From: Symbiodinium natans
Lineage: Eukaryota > Sar > Dinophyceae > Suessiales > Symbiodiniaceae
Direction: 5' to 3'
Length of the DNA: 64,000 nucleotides
Assembly: GCA_905221605.1 (NCBI GenBank)
Contig: CAJNDS010002115.1
Span: 58,501 to 122,500, forward strand
The stretch's first letter is position 1. Each line of letters begins with the position of its first letter. The position numbers and the translations under genes were made by a program. Positions 1 through 13,400 of this stretch are shown here, in pieces. Below the pieces are notes generated by a model, which was not told the DNA's origin, ran no database searches, and saw only the letters and a program-made list of their open reading frames with translations.

Positions 1-40
1 ATGTATACATACATACATACATATATATATATATATACTA
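1..40. repeat. ATAC/AT microsatellite
   Basis: The first bases are tandem ATAC followed by AT dinucleotides. They lie in the intron just upstream of the first visible chloride-channel exon. Confidence 0.8.
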
Positions 41-65
41 ATCCAAAGTCGCCCTGTAAGCTGAG

Positions 66-199
66 GTGCTGGTGTCCAAGGCCCTGGCCCTGTCTCTCGG
101 GGTAGCTGCAGGCCTGCCGCTCGGGAAGGAAGGCCCGAACGTCCACATGGCGGCCTGCATCGCTCGGGTCATCCACCCGGCGTTCTTCGAGGCTCGGAT
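66..199 (+). other. ClC exon with GKEGPxVH selectivity/gating motif
   Basis: The exon opens after acceptor GAG|G in phase 0 and ends in phase 2 at a GT donor (GTTCAGAGG). It joins exactly to the exon at 661, giving ...FFEARM then [11 protein letters not shown]. This pair is the diagnostic core of ClC helices F-G. The invariant glutamate of GKEGP acts as the fast gate in the family. Confidence 0.85.
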
Positions 200-3100
200 G
201 TTCAGAGGCCATTCCTGCGACAACACTGCAGTAGCAACAACTACGAACGGAAAACCTCAAAGCAACCAAGGAAAAGCGCGTGCGCAGCAGCCACGGCGCC
301 CACGGCGCCGGCGGCAGCGGTGTGGGCTCGGCGGTCTCGAAACTCTTGCTGCTGGCGCTCAACCTCGGGTTTTGGTGATGGTTCATAGGGGGTTTAGGCC
401 GTTTTCTTTGGCCGTGGCTGGGATAGTGCCACCTCAGTCCAAAGGGGGTTTGTTTGATGTTGTGAAGCAAGCCATCGAAGCATGGCTTCTAGGCCTTTTC
501 CGAAAACCGTCTTCAGGGGCCTTCAGCGGCCTTCCTTGATGTCTGGGCCTCTGGGATAACCTGGGTGTCCAGACCCCTCAGGCCAGGGCCACACACTGGA
601 CATAGTGTCGAGATTGCGACCTGACGGTGGCGCGCTTCTCCTGTGACCTCCGAAGCCAAGGTTGGCGGCCTGCGCGGTCGGCGTGGGCGCATCCTTCTCG
701 GCCCCGATCGGGGGCGTCATCTTCGCGCTCCTTAGCCTTGGTTCACAGGAGCACCCTCAACCTGCAACCCTCAAGCTTATGAATCCTGGCAGCCCTAAAG
801 CCCTAAGACTACGACTCGAAGGCCAAACCTTTAAAAACCTAAATCCCAAGCTGCCTTCGGGTCAAGGTTGGAGCTGATGTTGCCCCAGACCTATGATGCC
901 TTTGCCTACTGGGGCTGCTTCACCGCGGGCGTGGTGGGCGCCATCACCTATGCCGTAGAGCGAACCCTAGTCGCCGGAGGTGCAGCGCCCTAAATCGCCC
1001 TAAGTCAAGCATCCCTAAAGCCAGAAACCTGCGCCCCCTTCACCCTTTCAATCCCCAAGAGCTGGCTTTCGAGGTGCTCAGATCTTGCCGCTGATCAGCT
1101 CCAATGTGCTCCCTGGTGAGGGCGCTGATACGGAATTCCCGCTTCTGCGACTTGTGGTGGACATCATTCTTGGAATCTGGACTGTAGATGGCAATTTTTT
1201 GCCGAATTTGTGTTCAGCACAACGGGCAGGATGCGACTCTCAGAAGGTTAGGGCAATCCAGGTTGGGTTCCGCACGCGCCTCACACCCTCACCTCTGCAC
1301 CCCTAAGCCCCATAAACCCCAACCCCTAAACCCTGCTCTGCTTGGCGGGTGGCAACACAACCCGAAACCAAAGAACTCCTAAACCAAATAACGCGCTGTG
1401 GACCGAGGCAGCATGTGCGGCCTACTGGGAGGTGTTTGGGTCAGGCCCACCAGGGAGAGTTTTTGAGTTTTTAGGATGCAGGGTTCGCCAGGCTGCCGCA
1501 GTATGCTCCTGAACAGCTCCTGTTTGTGAAGGCCTCAGTCAAGGCCTTTTCACTACCCTGGCGACTCCCGAGCTTTGCAGTGAAATGAAAAACAAGAGCT
1601 GTAATTCTGCATCCTAAGCCCCAAGCCCCGGCCCCAAAAACCATTGCCCTGAGCAGATGCCATGCTCACGTCTCGGCGACGCTCAAAAAGTGGCGCAGCC
1701 AGGACCGCTTTCGGCAAAGGAACGCGTAGCAATTCGAGCCAAATAGTGACCAGATGGTGCATAGAGCGAAGGGGTGACGAGAAGTAGAAGTCCACATTTA
1801 ACACTAGCGCAACTCATGGCTCACTTTTGTATTGCAGCTGGGAGGTAGGAAGCCTTCGGTGGGCTAGTGTGCAAGGCAAGTTCAAGTGAGGGGGCAGCGC
1901 TTGCACGAGAATGCTGCGGCCCCATTTTCTGTCGACCTTCGTTGATGCTCTAGCTTTAATGGCCTGCCTCAAACCACAGCCTGGATGTCGGGTGCGGTAG
2001 AGACTTGCCCACGACGACACGCGAAGCTTCCATGATTCTGAAGGTTTACAAGGCTTTGCGGTTTTGGGTTCGGGAGCGGGTGATGTAGTGGAGCTGTTGT
2101 GCATGTGGCACCGTGAGCGAGAAGGGAGAAGCTGTGCCGTGCACAGAAGCCCCCCCCCCCCAATTTTGACAATCCCAGCTTTGATTGGCAGAAGCCCACA
2201 AATTCCCAAAAACACCTACAGAAAATTTAAAAACCACTCCAAAAAGCCCTAGAAAACATCGAGGACCCTGTTAAACGCATTTTAAACAAACCCCAGGACC
2301 CCCTTTTCAAAAAACCTCCAAAAAGAACCTGGCAGAGAGCGGAGCGAAAAAGGACACGCCGCAAACGCCCCGGCCGGGAAGCAGCCAGGAGCCGCTCCTG
2401 GGCCAAGCCGTGGCCTTAGTTGGTGAGGAGATTCCCCTGGAAGGGGGTACTTGTTCTACATGTATTCATGGTTTCTATTGGTTGGTATTATTAGTATAGT
2501 TATCACTCTCATGATGATGCTTATTATGTGGTTTATTCCTATTATTGTGTTTCTACTCTGATTATTATATTATTGATTTTTTGGCAATATCTTGATGACT
2601 GTTATGATTGTTTTTCTTGTTCTCATTATTGTTGTGATTTTTATTCTTGCTGTTTATTATTAAAATTGTTACTGTCATTCTTGTTGTATTCTTATGCTTG
2701 TTATGGTTGTAGAAATGTTCCTATTCTTATGTAAACATACAGTAGGGTTGTAAGTCGGGTAGCTATGATGATGGTGGGTGATAGCCCGGATTTGGGGTAC
2801 TTCTAGAACCCTGCGCCAAGTACCAAGTCCAAACCCGGCAAACAAAGTGGGGTTCACTTGGAGGTTCATGGGTAGTTATAAGTAGGGCTATACGTAGGGT
2901 AACTCTAGTATTTAGGGTACTTGTAACCCCTACTTATAATTACCCATGAACCTCCAAGTAACCCTAAACCCTAAACCCTAAACCCTAAACCCTAAACCCT
3001 AAACCCTAAACCCTAAACCCTAAACCCTAAACCCTAAACCCTAAACCCTAAACCCCAAGCCCTAACCGTTTTTTAGGGTTTGGGGTTTACTGCTTCGGGT

Positions 3101-6100
3101 TCCGAGGCCCGTGGCAGGCGAGGCTTTGCCGGGAGGCTTCTGCAGCTCCTGGGCGGGAAGTGGCGAGACCTCGCCTTGGTCGCTGGCATCACCACGCTGA
3201 GCCTTGGCTTCTAAGGCAACGTGTAGGAGAATATATATATATGTCTTCGCAGAGATGAAGATGCAGCCATCTACATATATGCATATATATACATATACAT
3301 ACATATAAATATAAATATAGATATAAATTTAGATATAAAACCAAATATGAATATGAATGAATATGAATATGAATATGAATATAAATATGAATATAAATAG
3401 AAATTCAAAAATAAATAAATATAAAGATAAATATAAATATAAATATAAATATATATTTATTAAAAAATTGAGACACACACACAGAGGTACAGATACATGC
3501 CTTTCTTGCCCTATTGTTGCCTTAAAGGCAAGGGTTTGCACAAGACATCTTGGAATGTTTACAGGGAGTCGGTTTAGGGCTTGAGGGTGCTGGGTGTGGG
3601 CCTTGAGCCGATGCTTTCTTGGAAAGAGCAAATCTGTCAGCCAAGATTGGGGTGAAGTCGTTGTGGGGTCGAGTCGATGTGTTCTTGGGAAGAGCAGACC
3701 TGTCAGCCAGGATTGGGGTAAAGTCGTTGTTGGGTCGAGCCGCGGTTTTCTTGGAACGAGCAGACCTGTCAGCCAGGATTGGCGTAAAGTCGCTGTTGGG
3801 TTGAGTGGATGTTGCCTTGGGAAGAGCAAACCTGTCAGCTAGGATTCTGGTAAAAACGGCCTGCGCTCCTCAAATCCCTTAGCCTTGCGAGGCCTCCTGC
3901 AACTGAACCCTTCGCCCCGAAAGGTCATAGCTGAGGAACACCATCCCCGCCAACCGACCACACACCTCCAACTTGTACAACCCAAGCAGCCATGCGCAAG
4001 TGGGCGTCATATTGAATGCGGGAACCCCCTTACAAAGTAGCTGTGGTAATTCTGCCAGACTCCCCAAATTTCCACCAACCCCCCCCGGCCCCAGGAACAC
4101 CATTCTGGCCTCGCTTCTGCCGCTTTTGGGGGGCAAGCAACAGCCACTGCTCATTTCGTGCCTTGCATGCTTGAGGACTTGGGGATGTTTAGGGCTCAGC
4201 GGCGTTTAGAATTTGGAGATAGGAGTTTGAAGGTTTGTGTCTACTCATACCTAAGGTTATAGGCAGGGTATCGGCATCAAAAGAGTAATGCGAACTAGAG
4301 TGCATCTAGTTGAACTTTGTCAGCGTGTGTAAACGCTCAATCATGAGCCTTCATGTAGGGCTTAGGGCTTTGGAAGCCTGTGCTGTTTGTGGCCATGGAT
4401 TTGGGCTTTATGTAGTCTTTGTGGGACTTGTTGGGTTCTGCCGAAGGTATAGTGTGTGCGTGTGTTTAGGTTTTCAGGCTTGCTGTAAATCCTCAACCTT
4501 GCCCTAATCCCTTAGCTGCAAAGCACCATAGGCCGTCGCGCCCCGGAAGGAAAAAAAACATACAAAATCCTGCTCAAATCCTAACGAGCTGCAAAAATAG
4601 CAAAACAGCAAAGCAGCAAAGCCTGTCGTCTTTTGCCTTTCGCCACAGCTCCAGAGAATTCGGCCTGTGGAGTCCTGCAGCTGGAGGCTCCCAATTTCCG
4701 GTAGGATCGGGGTTTCAGGTGTATTGCAGGCTTGACGTAACCAAGACCCTAGGCCCGAATCCGTGAGGCTGCGCTTGGCAGGTGGCAAGGCCTAAGCCCT
4801 ACACCTTGTGAGCATCGTTAGAAGTGTGCTTGTGGACCCACTCAAGAATCATCTTAAGACCTGGTGGGAAGCCTTGAACCTAAGCCTCTCAAGGAGAACA
4901 ACGATCTTCGCGTAGTTAAAAGGGCTCTTAGTATGGGCCCTAGACTGGGAAGCCCTGATATATTCCCCCATATACCCTATACCATACTTCAGAAGACAAC
5001 GGACCATAGAAAGGGACCATGTAGCTACCCTTAGAAACGAGCCGAGGACCATCTTCAACAAGAGGCTGCACTTGGATGCGCCGGAGCCGGGGGGTTTGGG
5101 TCTTCCTCATGTTCAGAAACAAGGAAGCTTCAGCCTTGCGTCCCTTTTTCTCTGGGGAAGTGCGCACGCCCCCTACATTTGGTTTGGTGACTGAACCCTG
5201 AGATCCAGCCCCAAGTTCTATGTCGTCAACGCTTGCGTGAGTGAAGCACCTGCACCACCTCAAGAGGAGAAGTGGGTTATCTCCTGGGCTGGGGTGACTG
5301 GCACGATGACCTTCTGCTTCCTCACGAAGTGGCTCCTTGGCCTTCCCTCAACCCCCAAATCCCAGTGTGGCAGAGTGTTGCGGAAACCGGGCTGGGCTGG
5401 CATTAAGGCACTTCGCCTCTCCCACGGCAGGGGGTTTAGCGGTTGACTGAATCCCCAGATTTCTGGGGCAAAACCCCCCACTTGCGAAACCCCTACGTAA
5501 GCCTCTGAATCTTGCACAAGCCCCGCGCCGGGCAACTTCCTCAAGCCGCAAGCCTTTGAAACTGATGGGATGCTACCCTAAGCTTTGGAGGCTCTCCATT
5601 TTGAGGCCCCCCTTTAACCCTCCAGCCCCCCGCCCCGGCAAGCCCAACCCCCACTTTTCGTGAAGCCTGGCAAGCTAGGGGGCGTCTCGACAGCACCTAT
5701 ATGTATCCTTTGAGGGATTATACAGGGCCCGAAATTCCTCCCTCCTAGAAGGACCTATAGAGGGAGGGCCCGAAACCCTCCACGGGATGATGCAGGGCCC
5801 GAGTCCCCTCCCTACTAAGAACCAGCACAGGTTCATGACTCTTCTGGCCCTCTCAGCTGCGATTCCGGCGGGCGTGGTCGCGCCGACCATGTGCCTCGGA
5901 CTCAAGAAGTTAAGGGCCTATACCATGGGGGTCGGAATAATTACCAATATTATTCCCTTATGGTCCCTTTATAATGTCAATATTTATATTAGAATAGCCC
6001 CCAAAACCTTATTGTAATTATTCAGGCCCCTGTATTAGGGGGCCTGGTGGCGAATCCCGTAGAGGTTGGAACAAAGGGGATTTGAGGTTGAAGGAGCTTT

Positions 6101-9100
6101 GTTGGGTTAGGCGTGGTGAGTTGTTCACACTCCAAGGCCATGCCGTCCCTCCAACTTCCCCATTTCCCCTACCCAGAAGCCCAAAAGCGTGGCCCGAGGA
6201 TCATTGGAGGGCTCCTAGGCCGAGTTTACGCACACGTGCTGCTGCCGGAATGGTTCATTGAGATGCTCCTGCAGAAGGAGCTGAGCTGATGGGTTTAGGT
6301 CAAAAGGCTGGAGCCGAAACTCCTAAACTGTAACCTCAAAAATCCTCAATGCCGAACCTTTAAGGTCGAAACCAGGGCGTTTACCTCTCAGTTTTACCAG
6401 CCCTGTGCAGGACGGCGTGCCACCCACCGAGCTGGAGAAGGGAGATCCTTGCTTGGCCATTGGTGTATTTGAGGTTTGGGTAAACCACCCCAAACCTGTA
6501 ATCCCTCGATCTTGGGCTTGTATTGAATTGTTCAAATGAAGGTCCAAAACCCTTATAAGCCCCTGCCAGGCAGGTGCTCCCTCTTTTTTTGTTGCGTGCC
6601 AAGGCCTTCATGGCGCGGTGTGCCATTGTAGGACCTTGGGCTTAAGGGTTAAGGGGTCTGTCGGGTTGAGGCAGGCTTCCAGGCGCAAAAAGGGCTTCAG
6701 GGTTCTGTCGTGAATGCAGCTCTTCCAGGCGTGTGCTGGCGGTTTGCGCGTCTGTGCATTGGAGGCTATTTGGGAGACAGTGATTTTTTTTCAGTCTTAT
6801 CTCTCTCTCTCTCTTTCTCTTCTCGCTCTCTCTCTCTCTCTCTCCCCTCTCTCTTATCTCTCTTCTCTCGCTCTCTCTTGTATGCTCTCTCTTCTCTCTC
6901 TCTTCTCTCTCTCGTTCTCTCTCTCTCTCTCGTTCTCTCTCTCTCTCTCGTTTTTGTTTTGCTCTTCTCTCTCTCTCTCTCAAGCATGCGCCCCTACGCT
7001 CTGCGCTGTCTGTGCCTCCTGCACATCGTAGTGAATATGAACATGTTGTACGCACGTAGCCTATCCGTTTTGGGCACGGACTGAGCTTGTGGGTGCAGCC
7101 CGGGAGTTGAGCCTTGGAGGTTGGAATCTGGAGACTCCTGCAGACTCAAGGAAAGCGAAGGCATACAGTAAGCTTTATGCGGCATGTGTAGCAGAGCAAG
7201 TCCTCGAAGCCCCCAAGAGCCACAGGAGCCTCAGCGTTCTGCTCCGCTGTGTGCCGGGCCTTTGCCATGGCGATCACTGTGTTTGAGGCAATCTCTTTGT
7301 ACCGGGCATGGCAGTTAGGCTTTCTTGCAACGGGTTGAAGCAGGCTGCTCCTGAACAGGACGCTTTGTTTCTTTGGGTCTTCTCTCAAAAGCAGAAGGTG
7401 AGGCTTGTTTAAGCTTACAGCTTCGAAGTTTTCAGGGCCGAGTTGGCCTGCCCTGTTGTGGTGACGCTCACTGCCCCAGGCTAGGCCTCCCATCTCCTAT
7501 CACTTTGTTTTGGATCCCAGCGCTGCAGCATCTCCGTAGATGCCACCCTCGTCACGCAACGCCGAGCCCGAAGCCTTAAGCCCTGATGCCAGAGCCCCAA
7601 GCGAGGTGTTGGCGCTGCCGAACTCCGTGCTGCCGCTGCTTGGGCGCAGATTCCACGAAGCCCCAGTCATCGTCATGAGTCTCATAAAAAAGCCACTCTG
7701 CCGGCCTACGCCCCCCAGCTTTCAACCAGACCCCCTCCTGAGAGTCGGGGAACATCTCCTGCCGGCAAAGGTGCCCCCACAACCCCCCTGCCCAGGGCGA
7801 GAGCAATGTGTGGTAGGAAGAGGCGCCTTTTCACTCATGTAAGGGGCCGAAGTTCAGGGTCTAAACGCTCCGCCCGTAATTTTCAAACCCGAATGAATTC
7901 CCCCAACATGGAGCCCCAACCCCCTACAACCCTGAACCCTGAACCCTATACCCTAACCCCCCCCCCCCCCATCCCCCCCCCGCGTGCATAGTCTGAGGCT
8001 TTGCTGTGCTTCCCTGGCCGCCATCTTCGTGGCAAACAAGGACCTCATGCTGGAGATCGGTTTAGGGTTTTCCTCAACCCCAGGGCCCTTGAAGGTTCAG
8101 GATGTTTCGGCTTGGATTTGCAGCTGAGGGCGGATTTTCCGGCAACCCCGGCAACGCCGGTAACCTCAGATCCCAGAAATTCCCAGTCTATCAACTACTA
8201 GGGACTACCACCCTCAAGCCATTAAAGGGCCTAAACGGAGCTTTTGTTCAGAGAGATTCCAAACACAAGTCGCTTCGACCCGTGTAGACGCCCAGACCCT
8301 TTAAGGCTGTTATGCAACACTCAAATAGCTAAGCCGCCGAACCCTAAATCCTCAAAGGCCTACAAAACCTTAGAGCCCAACGCAGGTATCTCTGCCGTTC
8401 TTCGACGCCAACCTGGCAACCAGAAATCTCGGGGGCATCCCGGCCATCACCTTCACGGACAAGGCTTTTGGGTGCTTTGGGAAGGGCTTCTCAGGCCCCC
8501 CCAATCTCCTCACAGCCATAAAGCCGCAAAGCCCGCAACACCTCCCCCATACCGTCATAAGATCGACATACGAAAATCAAAATGTAGAAGTATGATCAGA
8601 TCGTAATGTAGAAATACCTTCATATATTAATAGAAAAATGCATTCTTACAGTAAGATAAGGGAAAAACGAAAAAATAGTTTTAAATAGGTTAGTATTAAA
8701 AAGAGTCTATGAATAGAAACATCAAAGAGCTCTCATGGTTTCAACTCCAGGCTCTCGAGCCGGTCATGAAGGTGATGCAGGTGGTCGAGATGGGCGAATG
8801 CCTGCCCCAGGTCACCTCCTTGCGCCATGTTCTGCAGGCCCCCAAGGAAAAAGGGCCTCAAGGGTTTAGGGCCCCAGAGCAACCAAAGAACCCTAAACCC
8901 TGGGCCCTCAACCCTCAACCCTAAGCAGTTCTGGGGCCCCTGAACCCGAAAGCCCCACAGCCTCCTACATGCGCCCAAAGGGCTCGAGGGTTCAGACCAT
9001 CTAGGCTTGGGGGTGTTAGGGGGTTTGAGTCCCCCCCCACCCCTTCCCAAAGGGCCCAGAGAGCCAGGTCCTGATGTCCACGAAGCACGACTTCTTCCCC

Positions 9101-10434
9101 ATTGTTCGGCCTTTGGACTGGAACATCTCCGACCAGGGCCTCCTTGAGGCAAGCCCCGTCCAAAGAGCCAAAGAGCCCGGAAGGACGACGAGGGCATTAG
9201 GGCTTGTAGAGGGCTTGAGGGCTTGAGCTTTTTCCCCGGTTGAGGGGTTTTTACTCTGAGAGCCAGAAAGACGGACACGTTTAAGTTGGAATATCCATCT
9301 ATCGGGTTCCCTGGCTACGTTTCTGTACGGTTGATGTTTCAGATGCCGGGTTTAGGAAGTGGGGCTTCGAGTGCGAGGGCTTGAGTAGCCCAACCGCTGC
9401 GGTGCAATTCGAGACGTCACCACTCGAAAGCCACCCGAGCCCAAAGAACACGGCTGGCAGAGAATCCTGCAAGTGACCCTCGAGGTGCATGGCGGGATTT
9501 CCCCCCCCCCCCCCCCGCCCACGAAGCCTGAGGAGCCCCTCGTTGAACGAGGGCCCCTCCTCCCGTGCCATCTCAAAGCCCCCCCCCGCCTCCCCCCCCC
9601 TCCGAAGCAGCCCGAAGCAGCCCCAGGGGACGATGACGAGGCAGAGTGCGGAGCGCCTTTTGCGAAGCTTGGGTTGAACTGGGGTTGAGTTTGGAATGCT
9701 TTTGTTGTAGGGTTTTAGGGTGAAGGGTTGTCAAGGTTGTTAAGGATATGCTTTAGGGTTGCAGGTTTTCGGGTTTGGGGCGTTAGGGTTTAGGGGTAGA
9801 GTGTGCGCGTGAGGGCTTCAGGCTTAGTGGGGGGGGGGGGGTTATGACGTGTATAGGGCGATTTGGAGGGCCAGGGCCAAAGATTGCCCTGTTGTATGCA
9901 TGGTATGCTTTTGTCTCACTGTACTTGCAATCCCTACTTGCTGAGTTTGAGGCTTTTGAGTTTAGGGTCTGACTCTCCGGCGTGCACGGTTCGAGGGTGG
10001 AAGCAGATGACTCAGCAGGGCCAAGTCAGACCTCTCGCCCAATCAGTCTAGGCGACCTCAAGAAGCCAACACATAAAAGGCCATAAAGGCCAGTAACGCC
10101 AACATTTCCGACTCCCTTCTCGTGCCGAGTGTTGCTGAGTGCCGAGGAATGTGCGATCCAACGGGCGACGCCCCCGACAAGGTGACTTTGCGAGCCCGAA
10201 GCATTCCGCATGAAACCCTGCACCAAAAATCCCAATGGCTACGGCACAAGAGCCACTTTCAAAGGAACCGATCCTGCCGTTGCGCACCTGCTGTGCTCGG
10301 CCGTGTCAAACTTTTCGCGAGAACGGACACTTAACGGTCCGTGCGCAGATTGAGATGGGGTATTTTAAACCTAGCGCCCGTCAACATCTACAAAAGTTGT
10401 CCCAGCTGAAGCCCTAACCCTAAACCCCAAACCG

Positions 10435-10472
<38 letters not shown>

Positions 10473-13400
10473 ACTCTCAACCCTGAACCCTAAACCGTGC
10501 AGGCGCGCTCAGTTGCTCAGACTCAGAGACAGCGCCGAGAAACCCTAAACCCTAGACCTTCCCCTGAAATCTTGCGACCAGGAGGTGGACCTCCTGGATC
10601 CCCGATTCCAGGCGCCTCCGGATGGCTCTGAGCCGCTTCTGGGCTGCTAGGGGGGGGGGGGGGGTTGGAGGGTGGGGTTTAGGGTTTAGGGTTTAGGGTT
10701 TAGGGTGTAGGGTGTAGGGTTTAGGGTTTAGGGTTTAGGGTTCAAAGTTTAGAGTTAGGGTTTAGGGTTTAGGGTTTTGAGCGTTCTGTTCTGTCTTCCT
10801 GCAGCGTGCAGGGGCTTAGTTGTTGGTCGTGCTCAGCGTGGCAGTTGTTTCATTTCTCTCAACGGTGTGTGGTTCATGCGCAAAGACTCGTGCTGCCAGC
10901 TTCTCATGAGCCGGACAACAAGACTCACATATGGTGTTTCGTGCGTGGCTTTGGCTGGAACTCAGGGACAAGACGGCTTCTTTTGCAATACATGTCGCTA
11001 GTAAGTTCGGATACGCTATGCCCAACTCACTCAAAGTGCTGTAGTATGCTGTAGTTCGAGGCATAGGTTTTCTCCACATGCCGTTGGGTGTGACTCCTGG
11101 CAGAGACGTATGACAACAGCACCGCGTGCCAAACAAATCCCATGTGCACTGTAGAAGCTGTAAGTTTGCACCTTGGACTGGATTCGCCTGACAACAATCT
11201 GTGCCATCATCGCCTGTGCATTTGCTGGGTCAGCGTTTGCGAGATGAGAACAGCCGGAGCTCTCGCAATGCTCCATTGAAGGGGCAATTCGTGCTTGAGG
11301 CGTCGATTGACCCGGCACGAAAAGACGGATGAGCGCTTTGCTCATGGTTTGTATACAGTGCTTTCTAGGGACCCCCTAAACCCTAAACCTCAAACCCTAA
11401 ACCCTAAACCTTAAACCCTACTTCGTATGTAGACCACCAAGCCCTTGTATCTGGGACCCCAGGCTGGTGGAGGGCTCGCCAGTGAGGGCATCCTTGCTGA
11501 ATCATTAGGTTTCCAGTTTAGGGTTTAGGGTTTGGGGGTTTAGAGGTTTGGGGGTTTAGGGTTTAGGGTGACTCACGCAAGCCAGCCGCAAAAGGGTTTA
11601 GGGGTTTAGAAGTTTAGGAGTTGGCTGCCGCAAGCACGCGAAAGATCTCTTTGCGGAAATGCTGTGGGCGTCGGGTTTTGAAGTTCAGGGGGCTTAGGGT
11701 TTAGGGCTCGTTGTTCGGGGCTGGTGGGCTTAGAGGGCACCTGCGGACTGTTGTGTTAAGACTTTCCTTTGCGTTCGGGGTTGAGCTTACAGGATTGTGC
11801 CTGCGTGGCCGGCGATGCTATCTGCCTGAAAACTAGAGACAAAATCCTAAACTCCACCGTTCTTGAATCACAATGGCCAAGTACCAACCCTGTAATCCCT
11901 GCAAGCCGGGGCAGTATGAAGAGGGGTATATGAGGTGTCGCCCGACTGCACCGTCAAAGATGCGTACCTCCTGATGAAGGCCGGTGTTGAGAAATCAAGT
12001 GTTGGCTTGGTCCAAGGCTGCAGAAACCACAAGGGCCCGACGAACAGGGCGTGTGGATAACATCTAGCAAGGCTGCGAGCGGTTTGGCGGCTTAGGTTCG
12101 ACAGCCCGCATGACAAAGCCTCGAGGGCTGCATGGTTGTTTGTGGAGATCGGGAGATTGTTCGGCCGCGAGCCTCAAGAGCCCGAACCCTAGGTTTAAAC
12201 AGGTTCGGGCCCTCGGATATGCTCGCGGACGAAATGACAACACTAGTTCCTCGTTCTCTTGCATACTTGAGCCACTTCGAGTGTTGCTTCATGCTCTTGT
12301 TGCCTCCATAAATCAATAAATAGATATAAATATATACATATAACAATATATCAATATATCAATATATAAATATATAAATATATAAATATATAAATATATA
12401 CATATATAGATATATAAATATATAAATATATAAATATATAAATATATAAATATATAAATATATAAATATATAAATATATAAATATATAAATATATAAATA
12501 TATAAGTATATAAATATATAAATATATATAGATTATATACATATTACACATAATAAATAAATTAAATAAATAAAAATCAAAATATATATATATATAAATA
12601 TATAAGTACACATACATTATGAAATATGATGAGCGGATGGGCGGAGATGACCAGATGCTGGTAAGGGCGAGCGCAAATTTGGCAATAAAATATAAATACA
12701 TATAAATAAATAAATATATATATATATATATACAATTACAAATATACATATAAATATAAATATAAACAAAATAAATAAATAAATAATATATATATATATA
12801 TATGTCTATGTATATATACACATATTCGAGAACTTTTTTATCACACTTGTTTCCACTCATTCTTGTGTCTGCGACTGCGAACGGGATAGGCGTCCGCCCT
12901 CCGTTATACCGAATCACTCCGAATCATCCGAATCGGATGTGAATCCGCTGACCGATAGACCTCGGTTTGGATGTTCATCTTGCGACCGATGTTTACCAAC
13001 CATGTGCGTTTCGCAGATGTTGCTAGCATCGAGGAAGCCGGTGGAAAAAACACGCCCTCTGCCTTAAGCATCTTCAGCTGTCTTCACCAAGAAATTCGTG
13101 CTTGGTTTTGTGAGGGCGCCTGAGTTTCTTTGAACTTGAAGCCATCCTCTGCAATCCATCCCTCATCTCAATGCCAGGGTCAGAACGAAGAAGGCCAACC
13201 AGCGTCACGCACTGGTACACCTAAACCGAACATCACCCCCTTATGTCCTTACAAACGGCGGTATAGGCCCCCTGATCTTTTCGGAGGGTTTAGGACCACA
13301 AGGGGGTGTTTCCGGACCGTCTGAAGCTACATTGTTTAGGGAATACCATAGGGGTCGGAAATAATTATACTGATAGTGTTCCCTTAGGGTCCCTTTGTAG

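Larger units (their letters stand above)
1723..5208. other. large intronic stretch with repeats, no firm exon
   Basis: No exon is supported here. The stretch contains a T-rich tract (2460-2740), an inverted-repeat element (2856-2959), a CCCTAAA array (2960-3058), AT-rich microsatellites (3225-3460) and a 66-bp minisatellite (3596-3853). One or more small ClC exons for the helix I-J region are probably hidden in it. Confidence 0.6.

Noticed and set aside
3329-3842. Repetitive open frames on both strands
   Set aside because: They are produced by a 66-bp minisatellite and AT-rich simple repeats.
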